From NCBI RefSeq assembly GCF_014649815.1, contig NZ_BMTT01000009.1, positions 124,001 to 188,000 of the forward strand: a stretch of 64,000 bases of DNA, given 5' to 3'. Under the pieces are notes generated by a model. It was not told the DNA's origin, did not search any database, and saw only the letters and a list, made by a program, of their open reading frames with translations. Position numbers and translations under genes: made by a program. Below, piece by piece: positions 50,503 through 61,310 of the stretch. The stretch is from Streptomyces mutabilis. Its GTDB lineage: Bacteria; Actinomycetota; Actinomycetes; Streptomycetales; Streptomycetaceae. Each line of letters starts with the position of its first letter. The stretch's first letter is position 1.

Positions 50503-50530
50503 CCGTACCCCCTTGCCTTCGGGGGTACGG
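50503..50530. terminator. Bidirectional hairpin terminator between the membrane protein gene and thiC
   Basis: CCGTACCCCC and GGGGGTACGG form a perfect 10-bp stem over an 8-nt loop between two convergent genes. Confidence 0.75.
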
Positions 50531-50549
50531 GGCACCGGGGCGGGTGACG

Positions 50550-52535
<1,986 letters not shown>

Positions 52536-52614
52536 GTACAAAGGTGCCTCCACGCTAGCGTCAATTCGGGCGCGGTGAACAGAGGGCCCCCCTTGTTCTT
52601 GCGATGATCGGTCG

Positions 52615-54159
52615 GTGACCACACCGCAGCATCCCCCCTTCCCGCCGCACGAGCCCCGCCGCGGACCGGGCACCGAGCACGGCGACGGCCGCGAAGCCGC
52701 TCCGACCTCACCCGGCGCTCATGGCGCGGGCGGCGACAGACATGACGCGGGGGGCGGGCAGGGACCGGGAGGCGGACAGGGTGCCGGCGGGGGGCACGGT
52801 CCGGGCGGCGGGGAAGGCGGGCACGGTCCGGGCGGCGGACACGGCCACTCCCACGCGCACAGTCACGGTCCGGCGGCGCCCGTCTCCCGGCACCTTCGGA
52901 AGGTCATCGCCGCGGTTCTCATCCCGTTCGCCGCCGCCGTGCTGATCGGACTCGCGGTGCTGTGGCCGGGCGGCGCACCGCCGCACGAGCGCACGGGGGT
53001 CGGCTTCGACCGGCAGACGCAGCAGGCCACGGTCACCAAGGTGGTCGAGCTGAGCTGTCAGTCCGTCAACGCATCGGGCGTACCCCCGACCGGCGACACC
53101 TCGACGGCCGCGGGCTCGTCCGCGGTGCAGCAGGCGAACGGCGACTGCAAGCGCGCGACGATCCGCGTCGACAGCGGCAAGGACAAGGGCCGAACCTTCG
53201 ACGAGATCGTGCAGCCGGACCAGTCACGGCAACTGCATGAAGGCCAGAAGGTCGTGGTCGCCTATGAACCGTCCGCGCCCACGGATCTGCAGTACTCGGT
53301 GACCGACATCAACCGCCGGATCCCGATGGCCCTGCTCGCCGGCATCTTCGCCCTCGCCGTCGTGGTGGTCGGGCGGCTGCGGGGCCTCATGGCTCTTATC
53401 TCCCTGGCCATCAGCTTCCTGGTGCTGAACTTCTTCATCCTGCCCGCGATCCTGCAGGGCTCGAACCCGTTGCTCGTGGCGGTGGTCGGGTCGAGCGCCA
53501 TCATGCTGATCGCCCTCTACCTGTGCCACGGTCTGTCGGCCCGCACGTCCGTGGCGGTCCTGGGCACGCTCATCTCCCTGGTGCTGATCGGCGTGCTCGG
53601 GTCGCTGTTCATCGGCTGGGCCGCCCTCACCGGCAATACGGACGACAACACCGGCCTCATCCACGGCCTGTACCCGACGATCGACATGAGCGGTCTGCTG
53701 CTCGCAGGAGTCATCATCGGTTCGCTCGGTGTCCTCGACGATGTGACGGTCACCCAGACGTCGGCGGTCTGGGAACTGCACGAGGCCAACCCGACGCTGG
53801 GCCGGCGCGGGCTGTACCGCGCCGGCATCCGGATCGGCCGCGACCACATCGCCTCGGTCGTCAACACCTTGGTCCTCGCCTACGCGGGCGCGGCCCTCCC
53901 GCTGCTGTTGCTGTTCTCCATCGCGCAGAGCGGGGTGGGGACGGTCGCCAACAGCGAGTTGGTCGCGGAGGAGATCGTGCGCACGCTGGTCGGCTCGATC
54001 GGCCTGGTGGCGTCCGTTCCGGTCACCACCGCGCTCGCGGCCCTGGTCGTGTCGGCCGACCGGCCCACCGACCGCCCGGCGGCCCAGGCCGCCGGAGCGA
54101 CTCCGGGTGCGAGCGCCACGCCCGTACGCGGTGGGCGGGGCCGACGCCGTAAGCACTGA
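52615..54159 (+). CDS. YibE/F-like multi-TM membrane protein with His/Gly-rich N-terminus
   Basis: 514 aa. Residues 1-90 are a low-complexity cytoplasmic tail with many Gly-Gly-His units and the cluster GHSHAHSHG, a plausible metal-binding stretch. TM1 is about 102-122 (VIAAVLIPFAAAVLIGLAVL). An extracytoplasmic OB-like domain (about 125-235) precedes seven to eight TM helices (about 240-485) of the YibE/F family, with the conserved IDMSGLLLAGVIIGSLGVLDDVTVTQ. Function unestablished; transport has been proposed. GTG start with GATGAT 6 nt upstream (leaderless pattern). Divergent from thiC. Confidence 0.88.
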   Translation: MTTPQHPPFPPHEPRRGPGTEHGDGREAAPTSPGAHGAGGDRHDAGGGQGPGGGQGAGGGHGPGGGEGGHGPGGGHGHSHAHSHGPAAPVSRHLRKVIAAVLIPFAAAVLIGLAVLWPGGAPPHERTGVGFDRQTQQATVTKVVELSCQSVNASGVPPTGDTSTAAGSSAVQQANGDCKRATIRVDSGKDKGRTFDEIVQPDQSRQLHEGQKVVVAYEPSAPTDLQYSVTDINRRIPMALLAGIFALAVVVVGRLRGLMALISLAISFLVLNFFILPAILQGSNPLLVAVVGSSAIMLIALYLCHGLSARTSVAVLGTLISLVLIGVLGSLFIGWAALTGNTDDNTGLIHGLYPTIDMSGLLLAGVIIGSLGVLDDVTVTQTSAVWELHEANPTLGRRGLYRAGIRIGRDHIASVVNTLVLAYAGAALPLLLLFSIAQSGVGTVANSELVAEEIVRTLVGSIGLVASVPVTTALAALVVSADRPTDRPAAQAAGATPGASATPVRGGRGRRRKH

Positions 54160-54184
54160 GCCACCGACGCCCGCCCCGGCGAAG

Positions 54185-54220
54185 CGTTACGGCACCGCGG
54201 AAGAGGTGCCTGCCGTAACG
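54185..54220. terminator. Bidirectional hairpin terminator between yibE/F-like gene and ssgA
   Basis: CGTTACGGCA (54185-54194) pairs with TGCCGTAACG (54211-54220), with an inner CC/GG step, between two convergent genes. Confidence 0.7.
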
Positions 54221-54222
54221 GT

Positions 54223-54660
54223 TCAGCCTGCGCTCTGTTCCTCCGCCAGGATGCGGTCCAGAGCCTCGTCGAGGTGGGCGTCGAAGTCGGCGAGCGCCCC
54301 CTCCTGCCCCAGCGGCACCAGTTTGTCGGTCCGATCGAGGAAGGCCACCAAAGGAGCCGCCGACGAGCGGAACAGCGCATGGTCGTTGCCCACCTGGAGA
54401 CGGATCAGCACCTCGGCCAGGGGCTCCGGGTCGACAGGAGCGATGCGCACATCGCCGTCACCGCACGGCCGACCCACTCCATCGACCAGCAACTCCCGTC
54501 CGAAAGCCCAGGTCACCGGCGCGTCTCCGGGCAGATGGAAGGTCAGTCGCACGGCATAGGGATCACAGGTCTCATAGCGCAGTTCCACCGGGATGCGGAA
54601 CGAGAGTTCCTCGGACACGAGAAAGCTCATCATGACCTCTGCCTGTACGGACTCGCCCAT
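54223..54660 (-). CDS. ssgA: SsgA sporulation-specific cell division activator
   Basis: 145 aa SsgA-like protein, near identical in length and sequence pattern to S. coelicolor SsgA: MSFLVSEELSFRIPVELRY, FHLPGDAPVTWAFGRELL, VAFLDRTDKLVPLGQE and ILAEEQSAG. In streptomycetes SsgA marks future septum and branch sites and helps localise SsgB, which recruits FtsZ during sporulation. Start at the ATG 54660 (MGESVQAEVMMSF) by similarity; the longer frame to 54735 is not conserved. Lies 98 bp downstream of its regulator gene, same strand, as in other species. Confidence 0.95.
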   Translation of the reverse strand: MGESVQAEVMMSFLVSEELSFRIPVELRYETCDPYAVRLTFHLPGDAPVTWAFGRELLVDGVGRPCGDGDVRIAPVDPEPLAEVLIRLQVGNDHALFRSSAAPLVAFLDRTDKLVPLGQEGALADFDAHLDEALDRILAEEQSAG

Positions 54661-54758
54661 CGCACACCCGTCATTCGCCGTCGACTGTCCGGGAATCAAA
54701 CCTCTAACACTGGTGGCATCTTGCTCAACGTACACACCAGATCACAAGGAGTGAGTTT

Positions 54759-55592
54759 TCAGATACTGATAGAGATCGCCAGTGACCCCAAAAGCCGCCC
54801 TACTTCGTCCTGCAATCGCTGTGCCGCGGGCAGCAGCCGGTCGGCCTGGTGGAGGGGCAGAGAAATGGCCATGGTGGCGGCCGTGGTGCCGACCGTGATC
54901 GGGATCGCCGCACAGACCGTGCCCAGTGCGTACTCCTGGCGTTCGACCACCGGCGTCATACGATGCATGCGTTCCAGCCGTTTCATCAGGGCATCGCCAT
55001 CACGCACCGTGTACGGCGTCACGGGCCGCACCGGGTAGCGGTCCAGGTGGTCGCGGCGGGCTTCCTCGTCCAGCTGCGAGAGCAGGCACTGCCCGATGGC
55101 GTGCGCGTGTGCGGTCTCGCGGAAGTCCGCCCACTCCTCCACGGCCGGATTGCCCGGGGTGTCGGAGACGCACATGACCTCGATCTCTCCGTCGCGGTAC
55201 ATGGCGTAGTAGACGGGAACACCGATCGCGTCGCGCCAGCGCGCCAACGCGTCGACCACCGTGCTGCGACGTTTCTGCTGGGCCTCTCTGCTACTCAGCC
55301 GCTCGGCGGCCTCGCCGAGGAAGAACAAGCCCTTCTCACGGCGCAGATAGCCCTCGTGCACCAGCGTGCGCAGCAGGTGGTAAGCCGTGGGCAGCGCCAG
55401 CCCGGTCTCACGGGCCAGTTGCTTGGCGGGGGCTCCGTACTCGTGCTCGGCGACGCGCTCCAGAAGGCGCATCGCCCGCTGTACGGACGCGATGAGCGTC
55501 GCGGAGGGGGACGTGGGGGGCGTCCGAGGTGTCGAGTGGGGCTGCGCGGGCAAGGCGTGCAGCGGAACAAGTGCGGTGTCGGCCGTGGCCAA
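54759..55592 (-). CDS. ssgR: IclR-family regulator, SsgR (activator of ssgA)
   Basis: 277 aa. The N-terminal winged helix-turn-helix (about 35-95) includes ASVQRAMRLLERVAEHEYGAPAKQLARETGLALPTAYHLLRTLV. The IclR effector-binding domain (about 110-270) contains RETAHAHAIGQCLLSQLDE and GTVCAAIPITVG. By position directly upstream of ssgA and by type it is SsgR, which activates ssgA transcription independently of many whi genes in S. coelicolor. TTG start with GGGAG 5 nt upstream. Confidence 0.9.
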   Translation of the reverse strand: MATADTALVPLHALPAQPHSTPRTPPTSPSATLIASVQRAMRLLERVAEHEYGAPAKQLARETGLALPTAYHLLRTLVHEGYLRREKGLFFLGEAAERLSSREAQQKRRSTVVDALARWRDAIGVPVYYAMYRDGEIEVMCVSDTPGNPAVEEWADFRETAHAHAIGQCLLSQLDEEARRDHLDRYPVRPVTPYTVRDGDALMKRLERMHRMTPVVERQEYALGTVCAAIPITVGTTAATMAISLPLHQADRLLPAAQRLQDEVGRLLGSLAISISI

Positions 55593-55731
55593 GGGTCACT
55601 CCCGGAACGCGAGGGGGCCGCCCCGTGCGGGGAACACGGGTGGGGGTGTACGCCGCTCGCGGGGTCGCCCCCGCGTCGAGTTCCGGACTCTAACCGTCGG
55701 TCACCGCTTGCCGACGTTCCGTCCGGGAAAC

Positions 55732-55749
55732 TTCCCTCGCGCGAGGGAA
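55732..55749. promoter_or_regulatory. 18-bp perfect palindrome TTCCCTCGCGCGAGGGAA
   Basis: Lies between the DUF5326 stop (55789) and the ssgR start (55592). It has no loop, so it is a better operator candidate (for ssgR) than a terminator, though it could fold with a tight loop to end the DUF5326 transcript. Confidence 0.4.
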
Positions 55750-55788
55750 CCCGAGATTCCTGTTACCGCCACCCGTGCCCCACAGCCC

Positions 55789-56001
55789 TCACCAGTCGCT
55801 GCGGGACGCTGAATTCGACATGAACTTGCGCACGACGTAGATCAGTCCGCCGACCAAGGCGACGAAGACCAGCAGCTTGAACAGCAGTCCGATCACGAAG
55901 CCGAGCACGCTGGCGATCAGCCCGCCGAACACGACCAGGGCGATGACCGGCACCGCGATCCACTTCACCCACCACGGCAGTTCCGTGAAGATCTCTCGCA
56001 T
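55789..56001 (-). CDS. DUF5326 family small membrane protein
   Basis: 70 aa, two TM helices (WVKWIAVPVIALVVFGGLIASVL and FKLLVFVALVGGLIYVVRKF) and a short Ser-rich tail. Starts MREIFTELPWW, the typical family beginning. DUF5326 proteins are conserved in streptomycetes next to ssgR; no role is established. Confidence 0.85.
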   Translation of the reverse strand: MREIFTELPWWVKWIAVPVIALVVFGGLIASVLGFVIGLLFKLLVFVALVGGLIYVVRKFMSNSASRSDW

Positions 56002-56102
56002 CGCCCTCGTCCTTACCTCTCCGCCCGTCGAGTGCCGGGTCCTTCGGCGGCCCGGAAGCCCACGGGAATCTCCTGGATGTCCTGTACCCGATGCTAGGGC
56101 CG

Positions 56103-56127
56103 GCGAGGGCCCTGACAGGGCCCTCGC
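56103..56127 (-). terminator. Hairpin terminator after the cupin gene
   Basis: GCGAGGGCCC and GGGCCCTCGC form a 10-bp perfect stem over 5 nt, 50 bp beyond the cupin stop codon on the minus strand. Confidence 0.65.
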
Positions 56128-56176
56128 ATCCCTTGTCTCCCCCTGACCGATCCCCTAGGGAACCCTGAGGCGCGGC

Positions 56177-56494
56177 TCAGCTCTCGGGCGGAGAGAACAC
56201 CACCAGAACCCGCAGGTCCTCGCTGATGTGATGGAACTTGTGGGCGACCCCGGCCGGCACGTAGACCACGCTGCCGCGGGCGACCTGGGTGGTCTCCATG
56301 CCCACGGTGATCGCGGCCCGGCCGCTCACCACGAAGTACACCTCGTCCTGCGCGTGCGGCTGCTGCGGGTCGGACGTGCCCGCGTCGAGGGCGTAGAGAC
56401 CGACCGACATGTTCCGCTCACGCAGGAACTGCAGGTAGGCACCGTCATTGGCGGCGCGTTCCGCCTCCAGTTCGTCCAGCCGGAATGCCTTCAT
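56177..56494 (-). CDS. Single-domain cupin protein
   Basis: 105 aa. The cupin barrel covers about 30-100 with motif 1 QPHAQDEVYFVVSGRAAITVG and motif 2 GSVVYVPAGVAHKFHHI. Metal ligands H, E and H are present (motif 1 HAQDE, motif 2 HKF). It could be a small dioxygenase or a sensor. Divergent from the holin-like gene; starts are 59 bp apart, sharing a promoter region. Confidence 0.88.
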   Translation of the reverse strand: MKAFRLDELEAERAANDGAYLQFLRERNMSVGLYALDAGTSDPQQPHAQDEVYFVVSGRAAITVGMETTQVARGSVVYVPAGVAHKFHHISEDLRVLVVFSPPES

Positions 56495-56553
56495 CGCCTC
56501 GTCCGCCCCTGCCTCACCGTTCGTTTCCGATCCTGTCTGCCACGATCAGACAC

Positions 56554-56931
56554 ATGAAGAATTTCCTAGTCAAGACGATCGCCAACGCGGCCGCCCTCGC
56601 GGTCGCCGTGTGGCTGCTCGACAAGATCACTCTGACCGGGGGCAGCACCGGCGAGAAGGCCCTCGCACTGATCGTCGTCGCCTTGGTGTTCGGCCTGGTC
56701 AACCTGCTGGTGAAGCCGATCGTGCAGGTGCTGACCTTCCCGCTGTTCATCCTGACCCTCGGCCTGTTCACCCTGGTGGTCAACGCGCTGATGCTGTTGC
56801 TCACGTCGTGGCTGGCCGACAAGCTCGACCTGAGCTTCCACGTCGACGGGTTCTGGACCGCCGTCCTGGGCGGCCTGATCATCTCGGTCGTCTCCTGGGC
56901 CCTCAATGCGTTCCTGCCCGACAAGGACTGA
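56554..56931 (+). CDS. Phage-holin-family (4-TM) chromosomal membrane protein
   Basis: 125 aa with four TM helices: AAALAVAVWLLDKI, ALIVVALVFGLVNLLV, FPLFILTLGLFTLVVNALMLLL, and WTAVLGGLIISVVSWALNAF. Belongs to the mycobacterial-type 4-TM holin superfamily, which in chromosomes is usually unrelated to lysis. CACGAT 7 nt before the ATG fits a leaderless start. Ends 4 bp before ptpA, so the two are co-transcribed, perhaps with the downstream lyase. Confidence 0.88.
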   Translation: MKNFLVKTIANAAALAVAVWLLDKITLTGGSTGEKALALIVVALVFGLVNLLVKPIVQVLTFPLFILTLGLFTLVVNALMLLLTSWLADKLDLSFHVDGFWTAVLGGLIISVVSWALNAFLPDKD

Positions 56932-56935
56932 TGCC

Positions 56936-57430
56936 ATGACCTACCGCGTCTGCTTCGTGTGCACGGGCAACATCTGCCGGTCCCCGATGGCCGAGGCCGT
57001 CTTCCAAGCGCGGGTGGCGGATGCCGGGCTGAACGGTCTGGTCAAGGCCGACAGCGCCGGCACGGGCGGCTGGCACGAGGGCGAGGACGCCGACCCGCGC
57101 ACGGTGGCCGTCCTGGCGCAGAACGGCTACGACCTTGACCACACGGCGCGGCAGTTCCAGCCGTCCTGGTTCTCCCGTCTCGACCTCGTCATCGCCCTGG
57201 ACGCCGGCCACCTGCGGGCACTGCGCCGCCTCGCGCCCACGGAACAGGATGCGGACAAGGTGCGGCTGCTGCGCTCCTACGACCCCGCCGCCGACCGCGG
57301 TGACCTCGACGTACCGGACCCCTACTACGGGGGCGTGGACGGCTTCGAGGAGTGCCTTGAGATGGTGGAGGCGGCGAGCGACGGACTGCTCGCCGCAGTA
57401 CGCGAGCAGGTGGAAGGACGGGCGGCATGA
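56936..57430 (+). CDS. ptpA: Low-molecular-weight protein tyrosine phosphatase
   Basis: 164 aa. The P-loop CX5R is CTGNICRSP (Cys about 10) and the general-acid Asp is in VPDPYYGG (about 132). It dephosphorylates phosphotyrosine; in S. coelicolor PtpA overproduction affects antibiotic production. The ATG at 56936 sits just after the holin-like gene. Its stop overlaps the lyase start (ATGA). Confidence 0.95.
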   Translation: MTYRVCFVCTGNICRSPMAEAVFQARVADAGLNGLVKADSAGTGGWHEGEDADPRTVAVLAQNGYDLDHTARQFQPSWFSRLDLVIALDAGHLRALRRLAPTEQDADKVRLLRSYDPAADRGDLDVPDPYYGGVDGFEECLEMVEAASDGLLAAVREQVEGRAA

Positions 57431-58605
57431 GCGAATCCGATACCGACAACAGGGACGGGGCAGGCACACCACGGCCCGTTCCCGGCTCCGGCGACGGCAC
57501 ACGGGCGGTGCGTGCCGGCCTCCCGGAGCCCGTCAAACACGAGCCGACGCTGCCCGGTCCCGTGTTCGCCGCCCACTTCCACCTGCCGGGGGAGCCGACC
57601 GGCCCGTACACCTACGGACGCGACGAGAACCCGACCTGGACCCACCTCGAGCGCGCCATCGGCGAACTGGAGGCACCCGGGCAGGACGACGTCGAGACAC
57701 TCGTGTTCGCCTCGGGAATGGCCGCGATCTCCTCGGTGCTCTTCTCACAGCTGCGCGCCGGGGACGTGGCCGTCCTGCCCGACGACGGCTACCAGGCGCT
57801 GCCGCTGGTGCGCGCCCAGCTGGAGGCCTACGGCATCGAGGTGCGCACCGCGCCGACCGGCGGGGACGCCCAGCTGGACGTCCTGGACGGGGCGGGACTG
57901 CTGTGGATCGAGACACCGTCCAACCCCGGGCTGGACGTCTGCGACGTCCGGCGGCTCGCCGACGCGGCCCACGCGCGCGGCGCCCTGGTCGCCGTCGACA
58001 ACACGCTCGCAACACCTCTCGGGCAGCGTCCGCTGGACCTGGGCGCCGACTTCTCGGTGGCCAGCGGCACCAAGCAGCTCACCGGGCACGGTGACGTCCT
58101 CCTGGGCTACGTGGCCGGTCGGGACGCCGAGGCGATGGCCGCCGTACGGCGCTGGCGCAAGATCGTCGGCGCGATCCCCGGGCCCATGGAGGCCTGGCTC
58201 GCGCACCGCTCGATCGCCACCCTGCAACTGCGCGTGGACCGGCAGAACGCCACCGCACTCAAGGTGGCCGAAGCGCTCCGTGCCCGGCCGGAGATCACCG
58301 GCCTGCGCTACCCCGGGCTGCCCGACGATCCCTCACACAAGATCGCCTCGCAGCAGATGCGGTGCTATGGATGCGTCGTCTCCTTCACGCTCCCCACGCG
58401 CGCGCGTGCCGATCGATTTCTCGACGCCCTGCGGCTCGTCGAGGGTGCGACGAGCTTCGGCGGGGTGCGGTCCACGGCCGAGCGGCGCGGACGCTGGGGC
58501 GGCGACGCGGTACCGGAGGGCTTCGTCCGGCTCTCGGTCGGCGCTGAGGACCCCGAGGACCTCGTGGCGGACCTGCTGCGCGCGCTCGAGGATTCGGCCG
58601 GCTGA
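57427..58605 (+). CDS. Cystathionine gamma-lyase (Cys/Met-metabolism PLP enzyme)
   Basis: 392 aa. A variable 25-residue lead precedes the fold: TYGRDENPTWTHLERAIGELE, FASGMAAISSVL, WIETPSNPGLDVCD and the PLP Lys in VASGTKQLTGHGDVLLG. Later SFGGVRSTAERRGRWGG replaces the usual S-L-G-G-x-E-S motif, fitting the lyase rather than synthase branch. Releases cysteine from cystathionine, or acts on homocysteine. Translationally coupled to ptpA by ATGA overlap. Confidence 0.9.
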   Translation: MSESDTDNRDGAGTPRPVPGSGDGTRAVRAGLPEPVKHEPTLPGPVFAAHFHLPGEPTGPYTYGRDENPTWTHLERAIGELEAPGQDDVETLVFASGMAAISSVLFSQLRAGDVAVLPDDGYQALPLVRAQLEAYGIEVRTAPTGGDAQLDVLDGAGLLWIETPSNPGLDVCDVRRLADAAHARGALVAVDNTLATPLGQRPLDLGADFSVASGTKQLTGHGDVLLGYVAGRDAEAMAAVRRWRKIVGAIPGPMEAWLAHRSIATLQLRVDRQNATALKVAEALRARPEITGLRYPGLPDDPSHKIASQQMRCYGCVVSFTLPTRARADRFLDALRLVEGATSFGGVRSTAERRGRWGGDAVPEGFVRLSVGAEDPEDLVADLLRALEDSAG

Positions 58606-58645
58606 CCACCGCCGGCCGCCCCTCGCCGGGTCGGCCGAACGCGAC

Positions 58646-58684
58646 GGACGGTCCGAGCCTCCCCCCTCGTGGCTCGGACCGTCC
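58646..58684 (+). terminator. Strong hairpin terminator after the lyase gene
   Basis: GGACGGTCCGAGCC and GGCTCGGACCGTCC, a 14-bp perfect stem over an 11-nt loop, 40 bp after the stop codon. Confidence 0.85.
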
Positions 58685-58833
58685 TCCGGTTCTCGCGCGC
58701 GAGGAACCGCGCGACTCAGGCTAGTTGACTCTGTGTCAGTGTCCAATCACGGTAGCGACAGCGACCTATCGACATATTTATAGTTGGGCGCGGCCGGAGG
58801 GCCGGTGGAGAACAGAAGAGGGGGACGGCTTCC

Positions 58834-59739
58834 GTGGACCTGGCCTTGCTGCGCACGTTCGTGACCGTGCACCGGGCCGGTTCCTTCACGCGCGCGGCGG
58901 CCCTGCTCGGCCTGTCCCAGCCGGCCGTCACCTCGCAGATCCGCACCCTGGAGCGACAGCTCGGGCGCCCTCTCTTCCTGCGACAGGCCCGCGGCGTGAC
59001 GCCGACGACCATCGGCGACGAACTCGCCCACAAGGCCGCCCCGCACCTCGATGCCCTGGTCGAGATCGCCGAGATCGGGCTGGACGACGACTCCTCGCTG
59101 CGCACCCTGCATCTGGCCGGCCCCCCGGAGTTCACCGCCGAGCGGGCGCTGCCCGCACTCACCGAGCTCACCGGCGAGGACGGACAGGGCTTCGCCCTGC
59201 GCGCCTCGTTCGGGAACGCCGAAGAGGCCCTGGAGGGGCTTGCCGCCGGGCATCACGATCTGGCCATCGGTACGGCCCGTCCGCGCGGGGCGCTGCTCAC
59301 GGCGACTCCGCTCTGCGACGAGGAGCACGTCCTGGTCGCCGCGCCCCAGTGGGCGGAACGAACCGGCCCCGATGAGCTCCGACACACGGCCGCACCCGAT
59401 CTGGAACACGTCCCCGTGGTCGAGGTGCACGAGTCGCTGCCCTTCGTCGCCCGCTACTGGGCAACCGTCTTCGACGCCCGTCCGGCAGCCCCGGGCACCG
59501 TCGTCGCTCCCGACCTGCGTGCGGTGCTCGCTTGTACGGTCGCGGGCGCCGGGCTCGCCGTACTGCCCCGCTACCTGTGCGCCGAGGCGCTGGAGCGCGG
59601 TGCAGTCGTCGCCCTGCACGACCCCGCAGTACCGCCTCTGCGGACGTACTTCCTGGTGGTGCGTACCGGCACGCTCGCGATGCCACACATCACCCGGGCC
59701 CATGAGTGGCTGCTGCGTGCGGCCGCCGACTGGAGCTGA
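58834..59739 (+). CDS. LysR-family transcriptional regulator
   Basis: 301 aa. The N-terminal winged helix (DLALLRTFVTVHRAGSFTRAAALLGLSQPAVTSQIRTLERQLG) is followed by a type-2 periplasmic-binding-like effector domain (about 90-295). No divergent partner gene: the upstream gene points the same way but is separated by a terminator, so the target is unclear. GTG start. An A/T-rich promoter patch with ATATTTATAG lies about 60 bp upstream. Confidence 0.93.
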   Translation: MDLALLRTFVTVHRAGSFTRAAALLGLSQPAVTSQIRTLERQLGRPLFLRQARGVTPTTIGDELAHKAAPHLDALVEIAEIGLDDDSSLRTLHLAGPPEFTAERALPALTELTGEDGQGFALRASFGNAEEALEGLAAGHHDLAIGTARPRGALLTATPLCDEEHVLVAAPQWAERTGPDELRHTAAPDLEHVPVVEVHESLPFVARYWATVFDARPAAPGTVVAPDLRAVLACTVAGAGLAVLPRYLCAEALERGAVVALHDPAVPPLRTYFLVVRTGTLAMPHITRAHEWLLRAAADWS

Positions 59740-59769
59740 GCCGGCGGTCCAGGCGGTCGGTGCCGCGAT

Positions 59770-59783
59770 GTTTCACGTGGAAC
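59770..59783. other. parS-like site GTTTCACGTGGAAC (one mismatch)
   Basis: Between the LysR stop and the Nudix start, 21 bp before the Nudix ATG. The same one-base variant occurs at 42295. Confidence 0.65.
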
Positions 59784-59804
59784 CAGCCGGGCCACATTCC
59801 TCCC

Positions 59805-60287
59805 ATGACCGTCCGCCCCGTGGTCAAGCGCACCGCCCGCGCCGTCCTCCTCGACGGCGGCCACCTGATTCTGATCAAGCGCACCAAGCCCGGTGTCGAT
59901 CCCTACTGGGTCACTCCCGGAGGTGGGGTCGAGCCGGGTGACACCACCGTCGTGGACGCCCTGCACCGCGAGGTGCACGAGGAACTCGGCGCCAAGATCA
60001 CCGACGTCGTCCCGTGCTTCGTGGACACGGTGGAGCACATCGGCGAGGACGGTGGTGCGACCGGTGTGAAGGTGCAGCACTTCTTCGTCTGCCGACTGGA
60101 GTCCATGGACCCGTCGCTGCGGCACGGCCCCGAGGTCGACGAGCCCACCGGTGAGTACGAGATCGTCCGGGTGCCGTTCACCAGGGTCGGGATCGCCTCC
60201 GTCCACCTCGTACCGCTCTCGCTCCGGCACTATCTGGACGGCAACATCGAGGGCGTGCGTGCCATGCACGCACCCGACCTCGGCTGA
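59805..60287 (+). CDS. Nudix hydrolase
   Basis: 160 aa. The Nudix box G-x5-E-x7-REUxEExGU is present: GGGVEPGDTTVVDALHREV then HEELGA. Hydrolyses a nucleoside diphosphate linked to another moiety; the substrate is unknown. CACATT 6 nt before the ATG fits a leaderless promoter; the open frame extends further up through the parS but is not conserved there. Followed by a double GNAT gene. Confidence 0.92.
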   Translation: MTVRPVVKRTARAVLLDGGHLILIKRTKPGVDPYWVTPGGGVEPGDTTVVDALHREVHEELGAKITDVVPCFVDTVEHIGEDGGATGVKVQHFFVCRLESMDPSLRHGPEVDEPTGEYEIVRVPFTRVGIASVHLVPLSLRHYLDGNIEGVRAMHAPDLG

Positions 60288-60375
60288 TCCCGGCGCCGCA
60301 CGAGGTGGCCAAAAGCTTGCATGTTACGCGCAAAGCGGTGGACGCCGACGGCCGTCGTCGGACAGCCTGACCTGC

Positions 60376-61239
60376 GTGTCGACACCTTCCCTCGCCTCGC
60401 TGCCGATCCGCCGTCTGACGCTCCGCGATCTCACCGCCTGCGCCGACCTGTCCGAGGACCGGGGGTGGCCTCGTGAGGAGCACAAGTGGGGTTTCCTCCT
60501 CACAGCCGGGAAGGGGTACGGCATCGACGATCCCGGCGGCGGTCTCGTCAGTGCCTGCACCGTCACCGAGTACGGACCTCACGGGCGCCCGTCCCTCGCC
60601 GCCATCGGCATGGTGCTGGTCGCGCAGCGGCACGCCCGCCAGGGCGTCGGACGTCGGCTCATGCGCCACGTCGTCACCGCCCTGGGCCCCACCCCACTGA
60701 CCCTGCACGCCACCCCGTACGGACGGCCTCTCTACGAGGAGCTCGGCTTCAAGTCCACCGGCCGGGCGGAGATGGTGCGTGGGCGTTTCGTCGCCGACGG
60801 GCTCACGCCCATCGCCACGCGTGCGGCGACGGCCGAGGATCTGACCGCGATCCTCCGCCTCGACGAGGAGGTGTTCGGCGCCGACCGTACCCACATCATC
60901 ACGCGGTTGCCCGCCTTCGCCGATCAGCTCCGGGTCGCCGAGGAGGACGGACGGCTCATCGGGTACGCCGCTGCCTGGCCCAACATGGACACCCACGTCG
61001 TGGGCCCTCTGATCGCCCGCGACACCGAGACGGCCAAGGCGCTGCTCGCCTCCCTCGCCGCCCGCACCGACCGCCCGCTGCGCACGGACATCGACGTACG
61101 GCACGAGGAGCTGCTGGCCTGGGCGAAGGGGCACGGTCTGACGTCCCTCTCCACCAACGCGGTCATGACGTACGGCGTCACGGAGCTGCCCGGGATCTGG
61201 CAGCGGCGGTTCGCTCCGCTGACGGTGGCGGCGGGCTGA
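60376..61239 (+). CDS. Tandem GNAT-fold acetyltransferase
   Basis: 287 aa. First GNAT half about 12-130, with the acetyl-CoA motif A in LVAQRHARQGVGRRLMRHVV (Q-x2-G-x-G/A) and YEELGFKSTG. Second half about 140-275, with a degenerate CoA site and the ending AWAKGHGLTSLSTNAVMTYG. Double-GNAT proteins often acetylate small amines or antibiotics. The GTG at 60376 has CAGCCT 7 nt upstream (leaderless). Convergent with the HbpS-like gene. Confidence 0.88.
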   Translation: MSTPSLASLPIRRLTLRDLTACADLSEDRGWPREEHKWGFLLTAGKGYGIDDPGGGLVSACTVTEYGPHGRPSLAAIGMVLVAQRHARQGVGRRLMRHVVTALGPTPLTLHATPYGRPLYEELGFKSTGRAEMVRGRFVADGLTPIATRAATAEDLTAILRLDEEVFGADRTHIITRLPAFADQLRVAEEDGRLIGYAAAWPNMDTHVVGPLIARDTETAKALLASLAARTDRPLRTDIDVRHEELLAWAKGHGLTSLSTNAVMTYGVTELPGIWQRRFAPLTVAAG

Positions 61240-61254
61240 CCCGATCGGTGCGGC

Positions 61255-61291
61255 GAGGCCGGTACCCGGGAACGCCCCGGGAACCGGCCTC
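61255..61291. terminator. Bidirectional hairpin terminator between the GNAT and HbpS-like genes
   Basis: GAGGCCGGT(A)CCCGGG pairs with CCCGGG(A)ACCGGCCTC with one A/A mismatch over a short loop, located between convergent stop codons. Confidence 0.75.
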
Positions 61292-61310
61292 GTGCGACCG
61301 ACGTCTGTCG

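Noticed and set aside
56554-56931. Prophage remnant based on a holin-like protein
   Set aside because: No other phage gene is nearby; this 4-TM family is widespread on actinobacterial chromosomes.
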